Assembly (NCBI GenBank): GCA_902489295.1
Contig: CABTZM010000078.1
Coordinates: forward strand, 1 to 8,962
Source: an uncultured Collinsella sp.
Lineage (GTDB): Bacteria; Actinomycetota; Coriobacteriia; Coriobacteriales; Coriobacteriaceae
Length of the DNA stretch: 8,962 nucleotides
Direction: 5' to 3'
This document shows, one piece after another, positions 1-5,684 of the stretch. Under the pieces are notes generated by a model. The model was given only the letters and a program-made list of their open reading frames with translations, searched no databases and was not told where the DNA came from. Numbering within the stretch: the stretch's first letter is position 1; every line of letters begins with the position of its first letter. The position numbers and the translations under genes were made by a program.

Positions 1-692
1 TCGTTGCCCTCGCTCATGATGTACTCGGCAGCCATAAGCAGCTCATCGACGGTGCCGGACATGCCGCGCTTGAGCAGGATCGGGGTCTTGGTCTTACCGA
101 CCTCCTTGAGCAGGGGGAAGTTCTGGGCGTTGCGGGCACCGATCTGCATGACGTCGATCTTCTTGTCGAGGAAGACCTGCACGTCGCGCGGGTCCATGAT
201 CTCGGTGACGATCGGCATGTCGAGCTCGGCCGATGCCTCGCACAGCAGGTCGAGGCCGGCGGGACCCATGCCCTGGTAGGCGTACGGGGAGGTGCGGGGC
301 TTGTAGGCGCCGCCGCGCAGCATCGTGGCGCCGGCGGCCTTTACGCGGCGGGCGATGCGGATGAGGTTCTCGCCCTCGACGGAGCAGGGTCCGGCGATGA
401 CCTGGAACTGGTCGCCGCCGATCTTGACGCCGTGGCCGCAGTCGATGACGGAGTCCTCGGGATGGAACTTGCGGTTCGCGCGCTTGAACGGCTCGGAGAC
501 ACGCTGCACGCGCTCGACGACGTCCATGGACTCGAGCAGGAACGGGTCGATCTTGGTGGTATCGCCCACCAGGCCGATGATGGTTTCGTTCTCGCCGCGC
601 GAGACGTCGGTCTTGAGACCCTTTTTCTCAATCCAGCTGACGATGTGGCTTACGGCCTCGTCGCTGGCGCTCTGCTTTAAAATTGCAATCAT
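1..692 (-). CDS. aroF: 3-deoxy-7-phosphoheptulonate (DAHP) synthase, N-terminal 230 codons, cut by the window edge
   Basis: This enzyme condenses phosphoenolpyruvate with erythrose 4-phosphate to DAHP, the first step of the cytoplasmic shikimate pathway. The reading frame on the minus strand starts at ATG 692-690, preceded by a good ribosome site (GAGGTGAGAGG, about 707-699). Residues 1 to about 70 look like the small ferredoxin-like regulatory domain of the Thermotoga-type (class I beta, COG2876) enzymes. The barrel core begins near residue 97 with QVIAGPCSVE; Cys103 matches the known metal-ligand cysteine. KPRTSPYAYQG (131-141), QIGARNAQN (183-191) and LLKRGMSGT (206-214) are the PEP and phosphate-binding segments. 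The rest of the barrel, including the other metal ligands, lies beyond the left edge, so completeness cannot be judged. The N-terminal domain in this family mediates feedback inhibition by aromatic amino acids; which one acts here is unknown. The symbol aroF is the usual annotation; numbering of isozymes is arbitrary. Confidence 0.95.
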   Translation of the reverse strand, partial: MIAILKQSASDEAVSHIVSWIEKKGLKTDVSRGENETIIGLVGDTTKIDPFLLESMDVVERVQRVSEPFKRANRKFHPEDSVIDCGHGVKIGGDQFQVIAGPCSVEGENLIRIARRVKAAGATMLRGGAYKPRTSPYAYQGMGPAGLDLLCEASAELDMPIVTEIMDPRDVQVFLDKKIDVMQIGARNAQNFPLLKEVGKTKTPILLKRGMSGTVDELLMAAEYIMSEGN

Positions 693-766
693 GGTGTGCC
701 TCTCACCTCGATGGATAGCCCTTGCAAAAACGGCCCGCATCGCGAGCCGTTATATATATGGTGCAT
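689..766 (-). CDS. Possible 25-codon leader ORF overlapping the aroF start (speculative)
   Basis: On the minus strand an ORF runs from ATG 766-764 to a TGA at 691-689 that overlaps the aroF ATG as ATGA. The peptide begins MHHIYNGS and ends RGTP; it has one Tyr and one Phe, with no run of aromatic codons. It has no Shine-Dalgarno, but it begins about where the predicted promoter would start transcription, so it would have to be translated leaderless. The ORF covers the leader hairpin at 729-751, so its translation could influence hairpin folding. A chance ORF is equally possible. Confidence 0.2.
   Translation of the reverse strand: MHHIYNGSRCGPFLQGLSIEVRGTP
726..751 (-). terminator. Terminator-like hairpin in the aroF leader (candidate attenuator)
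   Basis: Read on the minus strand, AACGGCTCGC pairs with GCGGGCCGTT (751-742 with 738-729) around a 3-base loop, followed by TTTGC, so the U-run is short. One of the ten pairs is G-T on this strand and would be a C-A mismatch on the plus strand, which favours function in the aroF transcript. It lies between the predicted start of transcription and the aroF ribosome site, the place expected for an attenuator. The short U-run lowers confidence in termination. Confidence 0.45.
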
Positions 767-770
767 GAGA

Positions 771-808
771 GTTTATACTAATTGTTTCACTTTTGCGTCC
801 TAAAGTGA
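771..808 (-). promoter_or_regulatory. Candidate aroF promoter with overlapping inverted repeat (possible operator)
   Basis: On the minus strand a -10-like TAGTAT (780-775), or TATAAA at 777-772, sits about 80-90 bases upstream of the aroF start. A poor -35 (TTTAGG, 804-799) lies 18 bases before TAGTAT. The inverted repeat TCACTTT-N8-AAAGTGA covers 787-808, overlaps that -35 and is of a size suited to a dimeric repressor. The promoter is moderate and the regulator is unknown. Confidence 0.4.
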
Positions 809-837
809 GCCGTTACGCCGCGTCTCCCACGGAATTG

Positions 838-886
838 CAAAGCTTTTTCTTTTATTTTGATAGCCCATGGTGCACTTGGGTATAAT
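838..886 (+). promoter_or_regulatory. tRNA-Arg promoter with T-rich upstream tract
   Basis: TTGATA at 857-862 and a consensus TATAAT at 881-886 are separated by 18 bases. The -10 ends 11 bases before the first base of the tRNA, giving a very short 5' leader. The T-rich stretch just upstream (about 842-856) resembles an UP element, as is common for stable RNA promoters. Confidence 0.8.
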
Positions 887-897
887 GCATTCCGTTC

Positions 898-974
898 GCC
901 CTATTAGCTCAGGGGATTAGAGCGTCTGCCTCCGGAGCAGAAGGCCGTTGGTTCGAATCCAACATGGGGCACCA
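898..974 (+). tRNA. tRNA-Arg, anticodon CCG, CCA end encoded
   Basis: The 77-base cloverleaf folds fully. The acceptor stem is GCCCTAT with ATGGGGC (one G-T pair), the D-stem GCTC/GAGC, and the anticodon stem TCTGC/GCAGA around loop CTCCGGA with anticodon CCG at 932-934. The T-stem is GTTGG/CCAAC with loop TTCGAAT, the discriminator base is A, and the CCA is encoded. It reads CGG arginine codons, a codon expected to be used in a GC-rich genome. It has its own promoter upstream and a terminator directly downstream, so it looks like a single-gene unit. Confidence 0.97.
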
Positions 975-985
975 TAGAAAGCAAG

Positions 986-1020
986 GCCGTCCGAACCTCG
1001 TATGGTCCGGGCGGTTTTCT
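986..1020 (+). terminator. Rho-independent terminator of the tRNA gene
   Basis: CCGTCCGAACC (987-997) pairs with GGTCCGGGCGG (1004-1014) around a 6-base loop, with one A-C mismatch and one G-T pair, and is followed by TTTTCTT. It starts 12 bases after the tRNA end. It overlaps the most upstream ATG (1002) of the following ATPase frame, which argues against that codon as the ATPase start. Confidence 0.75.
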
Positions 1021-1049
1021 TATACCGATGCGACGTGATGGGACGTGGT

Positions 1050-3767
1050 ATGGCAGCTACGGATATCGAGCGCGGACTTTCGACTGCCGAGGTCGAGGAG
1101 CGCATTGCCGCTGGCAAGATCAACCGCAACATGGAGCTCAAGACCAAGTCGGTCCGCGAGCTCATCATCGAAAACCTCTGCACGCTGTTCAATTTAATCA
1201 ACGTTGTCCTGGCGATTTTGGTCATTATGACCGGATCGTTTAAGAACCTAACGTTTCTGTTCGTGGTGTTCCTCAACACCGCCATCGGCGTCATCCAGTC
1301 CATGCGCTCCAAGAAGATGGTCGATAAGCTCACGCTGCTCACCTCCAAGAAGGCTATTGCCGTGCGCGACGGCGCCGAGGTGGAGCTCGACCTGGACCAG
1401 ATTGTGCTCGACGACATCATTCGCCTGGGGCGCGGCGACCAGATTCCCGCTGACGCCGTGGTGGTGTCGGGCGAGGCGCTCGTGAACGAGAGCCTGCTGA
1501 CGGGCGAGAGCGACCTTATTAAGAAGCAGCCCGGCTCCGAGCTCATGAGCGGCAGCTTTATCGACTCGGGTCTGCTGCGCGCCCGCGTGATCCATGTCGG
1601 CGCCGACAACTACGTGGCCAAGATTAACAACGAGGCCAAGTACGTCAAAAAGGTCAATTCCGAGATCATGAACGCGCTCAACGCCATCGTGCGTTTTGCG
1701 AGCATCATCATGATTCCGCTCGGCTTGGCGCTCTTTTCCTCGAGCGTGAGCGAGCTGTGGGATGCCGCCGGTATGCCGGGCGATAGCGCGCTATCGTGGT
1801 GCTTCTCTGAGTTGCTTGCCGGTCGCGTGCCTTCGTCGGCGCTGCTGTCCACGGTGGGTGCTCTGCTGGGCATGATTCCGCAGGGCCTGGTGCTGCTGAC
1901 CTCGTCGGTGCTGGCAATCGCCACCGTACGTCTGGCGCGCCGTAAAGTGCTGGCTCAACAGCTTTACTGTATCGAGACGCTCGCGCGCGTCGACGTGCTG
2001 TGCCTGGACAAGACGGGCACCATCACGTCGGGTCGCATGGAGGTCGAGGGTACCTATCCGTTGCCGATCGAGGGCATGGGCGCGGGGGAGAGCGATGTCG
2101 CCGTTCCCGTCGATACCACGGTGCTCGACTATGCGCTTGCCAACGTGGCGCGCGCGACCTCGGCCGATGCCAACGAGACCTGCCAGGCGCTTCTCAACTA
2201 TTACGCCGACCGCCCGGTCGAGGTGTCCGAGCCGCTGTCGGTCATCCCGTTCTCGTCGTCTAAAAAGTGGAGTGGCGCCTCGTTTGCGCAGGGCTCCTAT
2301 GTGATGGGCGCGGCGCAGTTTGTGCTTTCGGAGCGTGCCTTTGCCCAGGTCGAGAACCGCGTGGCCGAGCTTGCCGATACCTGCCGTGTGCTCGTGGTGG
2401 CCCGCGTGGACGGCTTTACGCCCGACGGCGATATGGTGGGCGAGGCCGAGCCCGTGGGCTTTGTGACCATTCGCGACGAGATTCGCGCATCTGCCGCCGA
2501 GACCATCGGCTACTTTAACGAGCAGGGCGTGACCCTCAACGTGATTAGCGGCGACGACCCCCGCACGGTGTCGTCGATCGCGCGCGTGGTGGGTGTGCCA
2601 GGGGCCGATGCCTATGTGGACGCCACGACGCTCGATACGCCTGCCAAGCTCGACGCGGCGGTGGACCGCTATCACGTCTTTGGTCGCGTGACGCCGCAGC
2701 AGAAGCGCGAGCTCGTGCAGGCTCTCAAGCGCCGCGAGCATACTGTGGCCATGACGGGCGATGGCGTCAACGATGTGCTGGCGCTCAAGGAGGCCGATTG
2801 CTCCGTGGCCATGGCCGCCGGTTCCGATGCCGCGCGCAACGTGGCCGAGATCGTGCTGGTCGACAACGACTTTGCCTCGATGCCCGCCGTGGTGGCCGAG
2901 GGCCGTCGCTCTATCAACAACCTGCAGCGCTCTGCGGCGCTGTTCTTGACCAAGACGCTGTTTTCGATGGGCCTGGCGGCGCTCTGCATCGCGCTGCCGC
3001 CGTATCCCTTTGAGCCCATCCAGATGACGCTCATTAATTTTTTCTGCATCGGCGCACCGGGCTTTGTGCTGGGCCTAGAGCCCAATAACGCCCGCGTGAA
3101 GGGGTCGTTCCTGACCAATGTGCTCAAGCGTGCGTTGCCTGCCTCGCTGGCGGTCATTTTGGCCGCGGCGCTCGATATCTTTGTGGCGCGCGTGTTTGGC
3201 TTTAGCCAGCTCACGCTTTCTACCATGTGCCTGCTCACGTCGTGCGCGGCGAGCGTCAGCCTGATCTGGCGTATCTCGCAGCCCCTCACGCCCTTACGTG
3301 TGGCGCTCTTTGTGTTTGTAGTTGCCGGCATCCTGGTGGGCGTTATCGGATTCCCGAAGCTGCTGTCTATTGCCAACCTGTCGATGGGCCAGATGGTTAT
3401 CTTGGCTGTCATCGTGGTCATTACCTGCTCGGTGTTCTTTAAGCTCGCCACGATGATGGATTCGCTCAAGCCGCGTCGTCGTCATGCCGCAACTGGTTTT
3501 GGCCGCGGTGTGCGCGTCCGCTTGGGTCGCGGTGGCGGCAAGGTGAGCTCGACGGGTTCGACGGCCGAGCGTTTTGCCAAGCGCGTCGTCGCCGACATGG
3601 CGCAGCGCCGTGAGGTGCGCACTGTCCGCGAGGCCGAGGCCCGCGCACTCGAGGGCGTGGCCCAGACCCAGCCCAAGAAAAAGAAGAGCGCCGGTGCGAA
3701 GCGCTCCCGCGTGACCAAATCGGCCCAGGGCATCAAAGTCTCGATGCCGAGCAAAAAGAAGAAGTAA
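1050..3767 (+). CDS. P-type (HAD-IC) cation-transporting ATPase with basic C-terminal tail
   Basis: This is a membrane pump that uses ATP, through an aspartyl-phosphate, to move cations. From the start at 1050 (905 aa) the motifs are TGES at 151-154 (actuator domain), PQGL at 277-280 in helix M4, DKTGT at 320-324 (phosphorylated Asp320) and TGDGVND at 569-575 (hinge). Paired hydrophobic segments lie before and after the actuator domain, and about six follow the hinge, giving the usual ten-helix plan. The N-domain has SKKWSG and a GAAQ motif in place of the usual KGA. The closest family I can suggest is the CtpE-like group, for which calcium transport has been reported; the substrate here is not shown by the sequence. 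Residues 807-905 form a cytoplasmic tail with about 30 Lys/Arg, ending in KKKK. In-frame ATGs also exist at 1002 (inside the tRNA terminator) and 1038; 1050 has a weak GGGACGTGG upstream. No convincing promoter of its own is visible. Confidence 0.92.
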   Translation: MAATDIERGLSTAEVEERIAAGKINRNMELKTKSVRELIIENLCTLFNLINVVLAILVIMTGSFKNLTFLFVVFLNTAIGVIQSMRSKKMVDKLTLLTSKKAIAVRDGAEVELDLDQIVLDDIIRLGRGDQIPADAVVVSGEALVNESLLTGESDLIKKQPGSELMSGSFIDSGLLRARVIHVGADNYVAKINNEAKYVKKVNSEIMNALNAIVRFASIIMIPLGLALFSSSVSELWDAAGMPGDSALSWCFSELLAGRVPSSALLSTVGALLGMIPQGLVLLTSSVLAIATVRLARRKVLAQQLYCIETLARVDVLCLDKTGTITSGRMEVEGTYPLPIEGMGAGESDVAVPVDTTVLDYALANVARATSADANETCQALLNYYADRPVEVSEPLSVIPFSSSKKWSGASFAQGSYVMGAAQFVLSERAFAQVENRVAELADTCRVLVVARVDGFTPDGDMVGEAEPVGFVTIRDEIRASAAETIGYFNEQGVTLNVISGDDPRTVSSIARVVGVPGADAYVDATTLDTPAKLDAAVDRYHVFGRVTPQQKRELVQALKRREHTVAMTGDGVNDVLALKEADCSVAMAAGSDAARNVAEIVLVDNDFASMPAVVAEGRRSINNLQRSAALFLTKTLFSMGLAALCIALPPYPFEPIQMTLINFFCIGAPGFVLGLEPNNARVKGSFLTNVLKRALPASLAVILAAALDIFVARVFGFSQLTLSTMCLLTSCAASVSLIWRISQPLTPLRVALFVFVVAGILVGVIGFPKLLSIANLSMGQMVILAVIVVITCSVFFKLATMMDSLKPRRRHAATGFGRGVRVRLGRGGGKVSSTGSTAERFAKRVVADMAQRREVRTVREAEARALEGVAQTQPKKKKSAGAKRSRVTKSAQGIKVSMPSKKKK

Positions 3768-3824
3768 CTACGCGCCCTGGCGATGTTGAATTGGTGCCTT
3801 GCTCCTGTGGGGCCTTGGCGATGT

Positions 3825-3830
3825 TATGCT
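3825..3830 (+). promoter_or_regulatory. Weak -10-like element before the zinc-ribbon gene
   Basis: TATGCT lies about 40 bases upstream of the GTG start at 3871 in a 103-base gap after the ATPase. No good -35 lies 16-18 bases upstream, and no clear terminator separates the two genes, so read-through from the ATPase gene is an alternative. Confidence 0.25.
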
Positions 3831-3856
3831 CTAACCTCGATTGTTTGAATTGCTTC

Positions 3857-3865
3857 GGAAAGAGG
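3857..3865 (+). promoter_or_regulatory. Ribosome-binding site that fixes the GTG start at 3871
   Basis: GGAAAGAGG ends 5 bases before GTG 3871. The reading frame is open further upstream to a TTG at 3841, but that codon has no comparable site and would put the ribosome site inside the coding region. Confidence 0.7.
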
Positions 3866-3870
3866 ATGCC

Positions 3871-5025
3871 GTGATCTGCCCGCATTGCCTAAAGACCATC
3901 GAGGACGGCGCCTCGTTCTGCCCCTATTGCAACGCATACGTTGGTCCGGGCGATGGCCCCGAGCATACCGAGTTCGTGTTCTGCGACGGTTGCGGCGCCC
4001 GTCTGTCCCCGCATGACCGTACCTGTCCCAAGTGTGGACGCCCCGCGCCGGGCATCCTTTCCGAGGACGCGGCCGCATCCGACCTGGCCGCAGGCCGCAC
4101 GGCTGGCTTTCCGCGTCTGACGCAGGAGCAAATCGATACCGAGGTGCCCCACGCGCCGGCATCTGCCGCGGCGGTGCTCTCCGACGCAGCCGACCCCAAC
4201 GAGACCTGCGTGCTGCCTGCCTTCGATAAGGACTTTGGCATCCCCAAGGTCGATATCCCCACGCCGGTGTCCCTGCGCGATGATGCCCAGCCCAAAAAGC
4301 AAAAGCCCAAGCGCAAGGTCCACCCCGACGAGGATGCCTATCACAAGCACAAACGCCATATCCCCAAACCGCTCATCGTCATCGCGGTGCTCGCCGCCGT
4401 GTGTGGTGGTGCCTATTGGTTTGTGACTGCCGATCCCATGGGCGTCATGCCCGGCTTCTACGACCAGTTTGGCCAGGCCGCCAAGACCACCTTCCCGTCG
4501 CGCCAAAAGGGCGAGGCCACCGAGAAAGAGTCCAAGCAAGAGGGTGTGTCCGAGGTTGTTCAGGAGGAGACCGTCTTAACCGACGACCAGCTCTACACCA
4601 GGCTCGACGGCCTGTACCAGACCATCGTTTCGTATGGTGACGAGGATCAGATCGGCGAGGTTATCGATTCGTTTAACAACGGCTATCTACGCACGCCGCT
4701 GGCCACCCGCCAGGAGCTGTCACAGAGCGCCTATGCCCTTCGCGACCAGATTAAAAAGACCCAGGATGAGCTCAACAACCTGAAGGTCCAGGACGACACG
4801 GTCTATGCGGAGGACATTGATCACCTAAAGCAGCTTGCCCAGTGGATGTACGAGCGTGTCGACGTGATTTGCCAGAGCTGGGATATTTCGCTGTCCATTT
4901 CCGACGGCGAGTCTCTGAGCGCCCGCCAGAGCGAGATTCTGGCGCCCATCGCGCAGGGCGGTAACGGTGCGCTCAACCAGTACGACGCCAATGTGAGCGC
5001 ATGGAGGCCGCAGCAGCGTTCGTAA
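3871..5025 (+). CDS. Membrane-anchored double zinc-ribbon protein, function unknown
   Basis: From GTG 3871 the protein has 384 residues. Two zinc ribbons open it: C3-x2-C6 with C17-x2-C20, and C38-x2-C41 with C52-x2-C55. A linker (about 56-165) becomes strongly basic near its end (KKQKPKRK, then KHKRH). One hydrophobic helix at about 168-187 (LIVIAVLAAVCGGAYWFV) follows, and a polar, glutamine- and acid-rich C-terminal part of roughly 200 residues with helical, possibly coiled-coil segments (around 285-320). The positive-inside rule puts the zinc ribbons in the cytoplasm and the C-terminal part outside. Bacterial zinc ribbons of this kind usually mediate protein contacts; no enzyme motif is visible. 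The neighbours are an ion pump, a prolyl isomerase, a similarly built TPR protein and mreBC, which hints at an envelope role, but this is only context. Confidence 0.88.
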   Translation: MICPHCLKTIEDGASFCPYCNAYVGPGDGPEHTEFVFCDGCGARLSPHDRTCPKCGRPAPGILSEDAAASDLAAGRTAGFPRLTQEQIDTEVPHAPASAAAVLSDAADPNETCVLPAFDKDFGIPKVDIPTPVSLRDDAQPKKQKPKRKVHPDEDAYHKHKRHIPKPLIVIAVLAAVCGGAYWFVTADPMGVMPGFYDQFGQAAKTTFPSRQKGEATEKESKQEGVSEVVQEETVLTDDQLYTRLDGLYQTIVSYGDEDQIGEVIDSFNNGYLRTPLATRQELSQSAYALRDQIKKTQDELNNLKVQDDTVYAEDIDHLKQLAQWMYERVDVICQSWDISLSISDGESLSARQSEILAPIAQGGNGALNQYDANVSAWRPQQRS

Positions 5026-5061
5026 TTTGTTGCCCTCCGGCGGTATAACCTGCGTGCGCAA

Positions 5062-5091
5062 TTGATGGAAGCCCGTGCTTATTGCTACAAT
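5062..5091 (+). promoter_or_regulatory. Promoter for the cyclophilin-TPR unit
   Basis: TTGATG at 5062-5067 and TACAAT at 5086-5091 are 18 bases apart, and TGC immediately before TACAAT makes an extended -10. It lies 40 bases upstream of the isomerase ATG and suggests an independent transcription start after the zinc-ribbon gene. Confidence 0.6.
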
Positions 5092-5130
5092 TCGTACAAA
5101 TATGCTTTAAACGCACGAGGAAGGAACCAC

Positions 5131-5673
5131 ATGTTTGGTTTTAAGAAAGAGCTCTATACGCCCGAGTACCAGCTCGTCGGTGACGAGTGCGCGGTGATCG
5201 AGACGTCGAAGGGCACCATCAAGGTCAAGTTTGACGGTGAGGGCGCCCCCATCCATGTGGCGAACTTCTGCGAGCTTTCCACGATGGGCTTCTACGACGG
5301 CCTTAAGTTCCATCGCTATGTGCCCGGCTTTGTGATCCAGGGCGGCGACCCCAATACCCGTGATATGTCCGGCGCCGACGTCGCTGCCGGCCTTGAAGGC
5401 CCCGATGGCATGCCCGGTACCGGTGGCCCCGGCTACTGCATCAAGGGCGAGTTTGCCACCAATCCGCGCAACAGCCATGTTGACGGCGCACTTGCCATGG
5501 CCCGCTCCATGGATCCCGATTCCGCTGGCTCGCAGTTCTATTTCTGCCTGGGCGCCCAGCACAACCTCGACTCCGGCTACACCGTCTTTGGTACCACGGT
5601 CGAGGGCCTCGACGTTATCTCGCAGCTGCGTGCCGGCGACGAGATCGTTCATGTCGAGATCGTTCACGAGTAA
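5131..5673 (+). CDS. Cyclophilin-type peptidyl-prolyl cis-trans isomerase (cytoplasmic)
   Basis: This enzyme catalyses cis-trans isomerisation of peptide bonds before proline and helps protein folding. The 180-residue protein has the cyclophilin core: KFHRYVPGFVIQGGDP at 59-74, with Arg62 equivalent to the catalytic Arg55 of human CypA, Phe67 and Gln70; then MARSMDPDSAGSQFYF at 123-138; and LDSGYTVFG at 146-154. The CypA Trp121 position is Asn145 and His126 is Tyr150, so weak cyclosporin binding would be predicted. There is no signal peptide or lipobox, so it should be cytoplasmic, unlike the secreted cyclophilins of many Gram-positives. ATG 5131 is chosen because AGGAAGG lies 6 bases upstream; the frame is open further upstream but lacks such a site and would include the promoter. 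The TPR gene follows after 11 bases. Confidence 0.93.
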   Translation: MFGFKKELYTPEYQLVGDECAVIETSKGTIKVKFDGEGAPIHVANFCELSTMGFYDGLKFHRYVPGFVIQGGDPNTRDMSGADVAAGLEGPDGMPGTGGPGYCIKGEFATNPRNSHVDGALAMARSMDPDSAGSQFYFCLGAQHNLDSGYTVFGTTVEGLDVISQLRAGDEIVHVEIVHE

Positions 5674-5678
5674 AGGGG
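5673..5678 (+). promoter_or_regulatory. Ribosome-binding site for the TTG start at 5685
   Basis: AAGGGG overlaps the last base of the isomerase stop codon and is 6 bases before TTG 5685. This supports a TTG start and tight coupling of the two genes. Confidence 0.65.
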
Positions 5679-5684
5679 ACTTCC

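Noticed and set aside
693..771. T-box riboswitch upstream of aroF
   Set aside because: The leader is only about 75 bases and shows no T-box sequence, Stem I or antiterminator; only a single hairpin is present.
1002..1049. Extending the ATPase to the upstream ATG at 1002
   Set aside because: That codon lies in the tRNA terminator loop and stem, has no ribosome site, and the added residues match nothing I recognise. ATG 1038 remains possible.
917..1609. A minus-strand open frame crossing the tRNA and the ATPase start
   Set aside because: It overlaps a perfect tRNA and the conserved ATPase; serine/arginine-rich with no domain.
1791..2741. A 316-codon open frame on the minus strand opposite the ATPase
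   Set aside because: His/Arg/Gly-rich low-complexity translation opposite the conserved P-type ATPase core; a compositional artefact.
3768..3870. Intrinsic terminator after the ATPase gene
   Set aside because: Only weak, interrupted pairing with no following T-run is visible in this gap.
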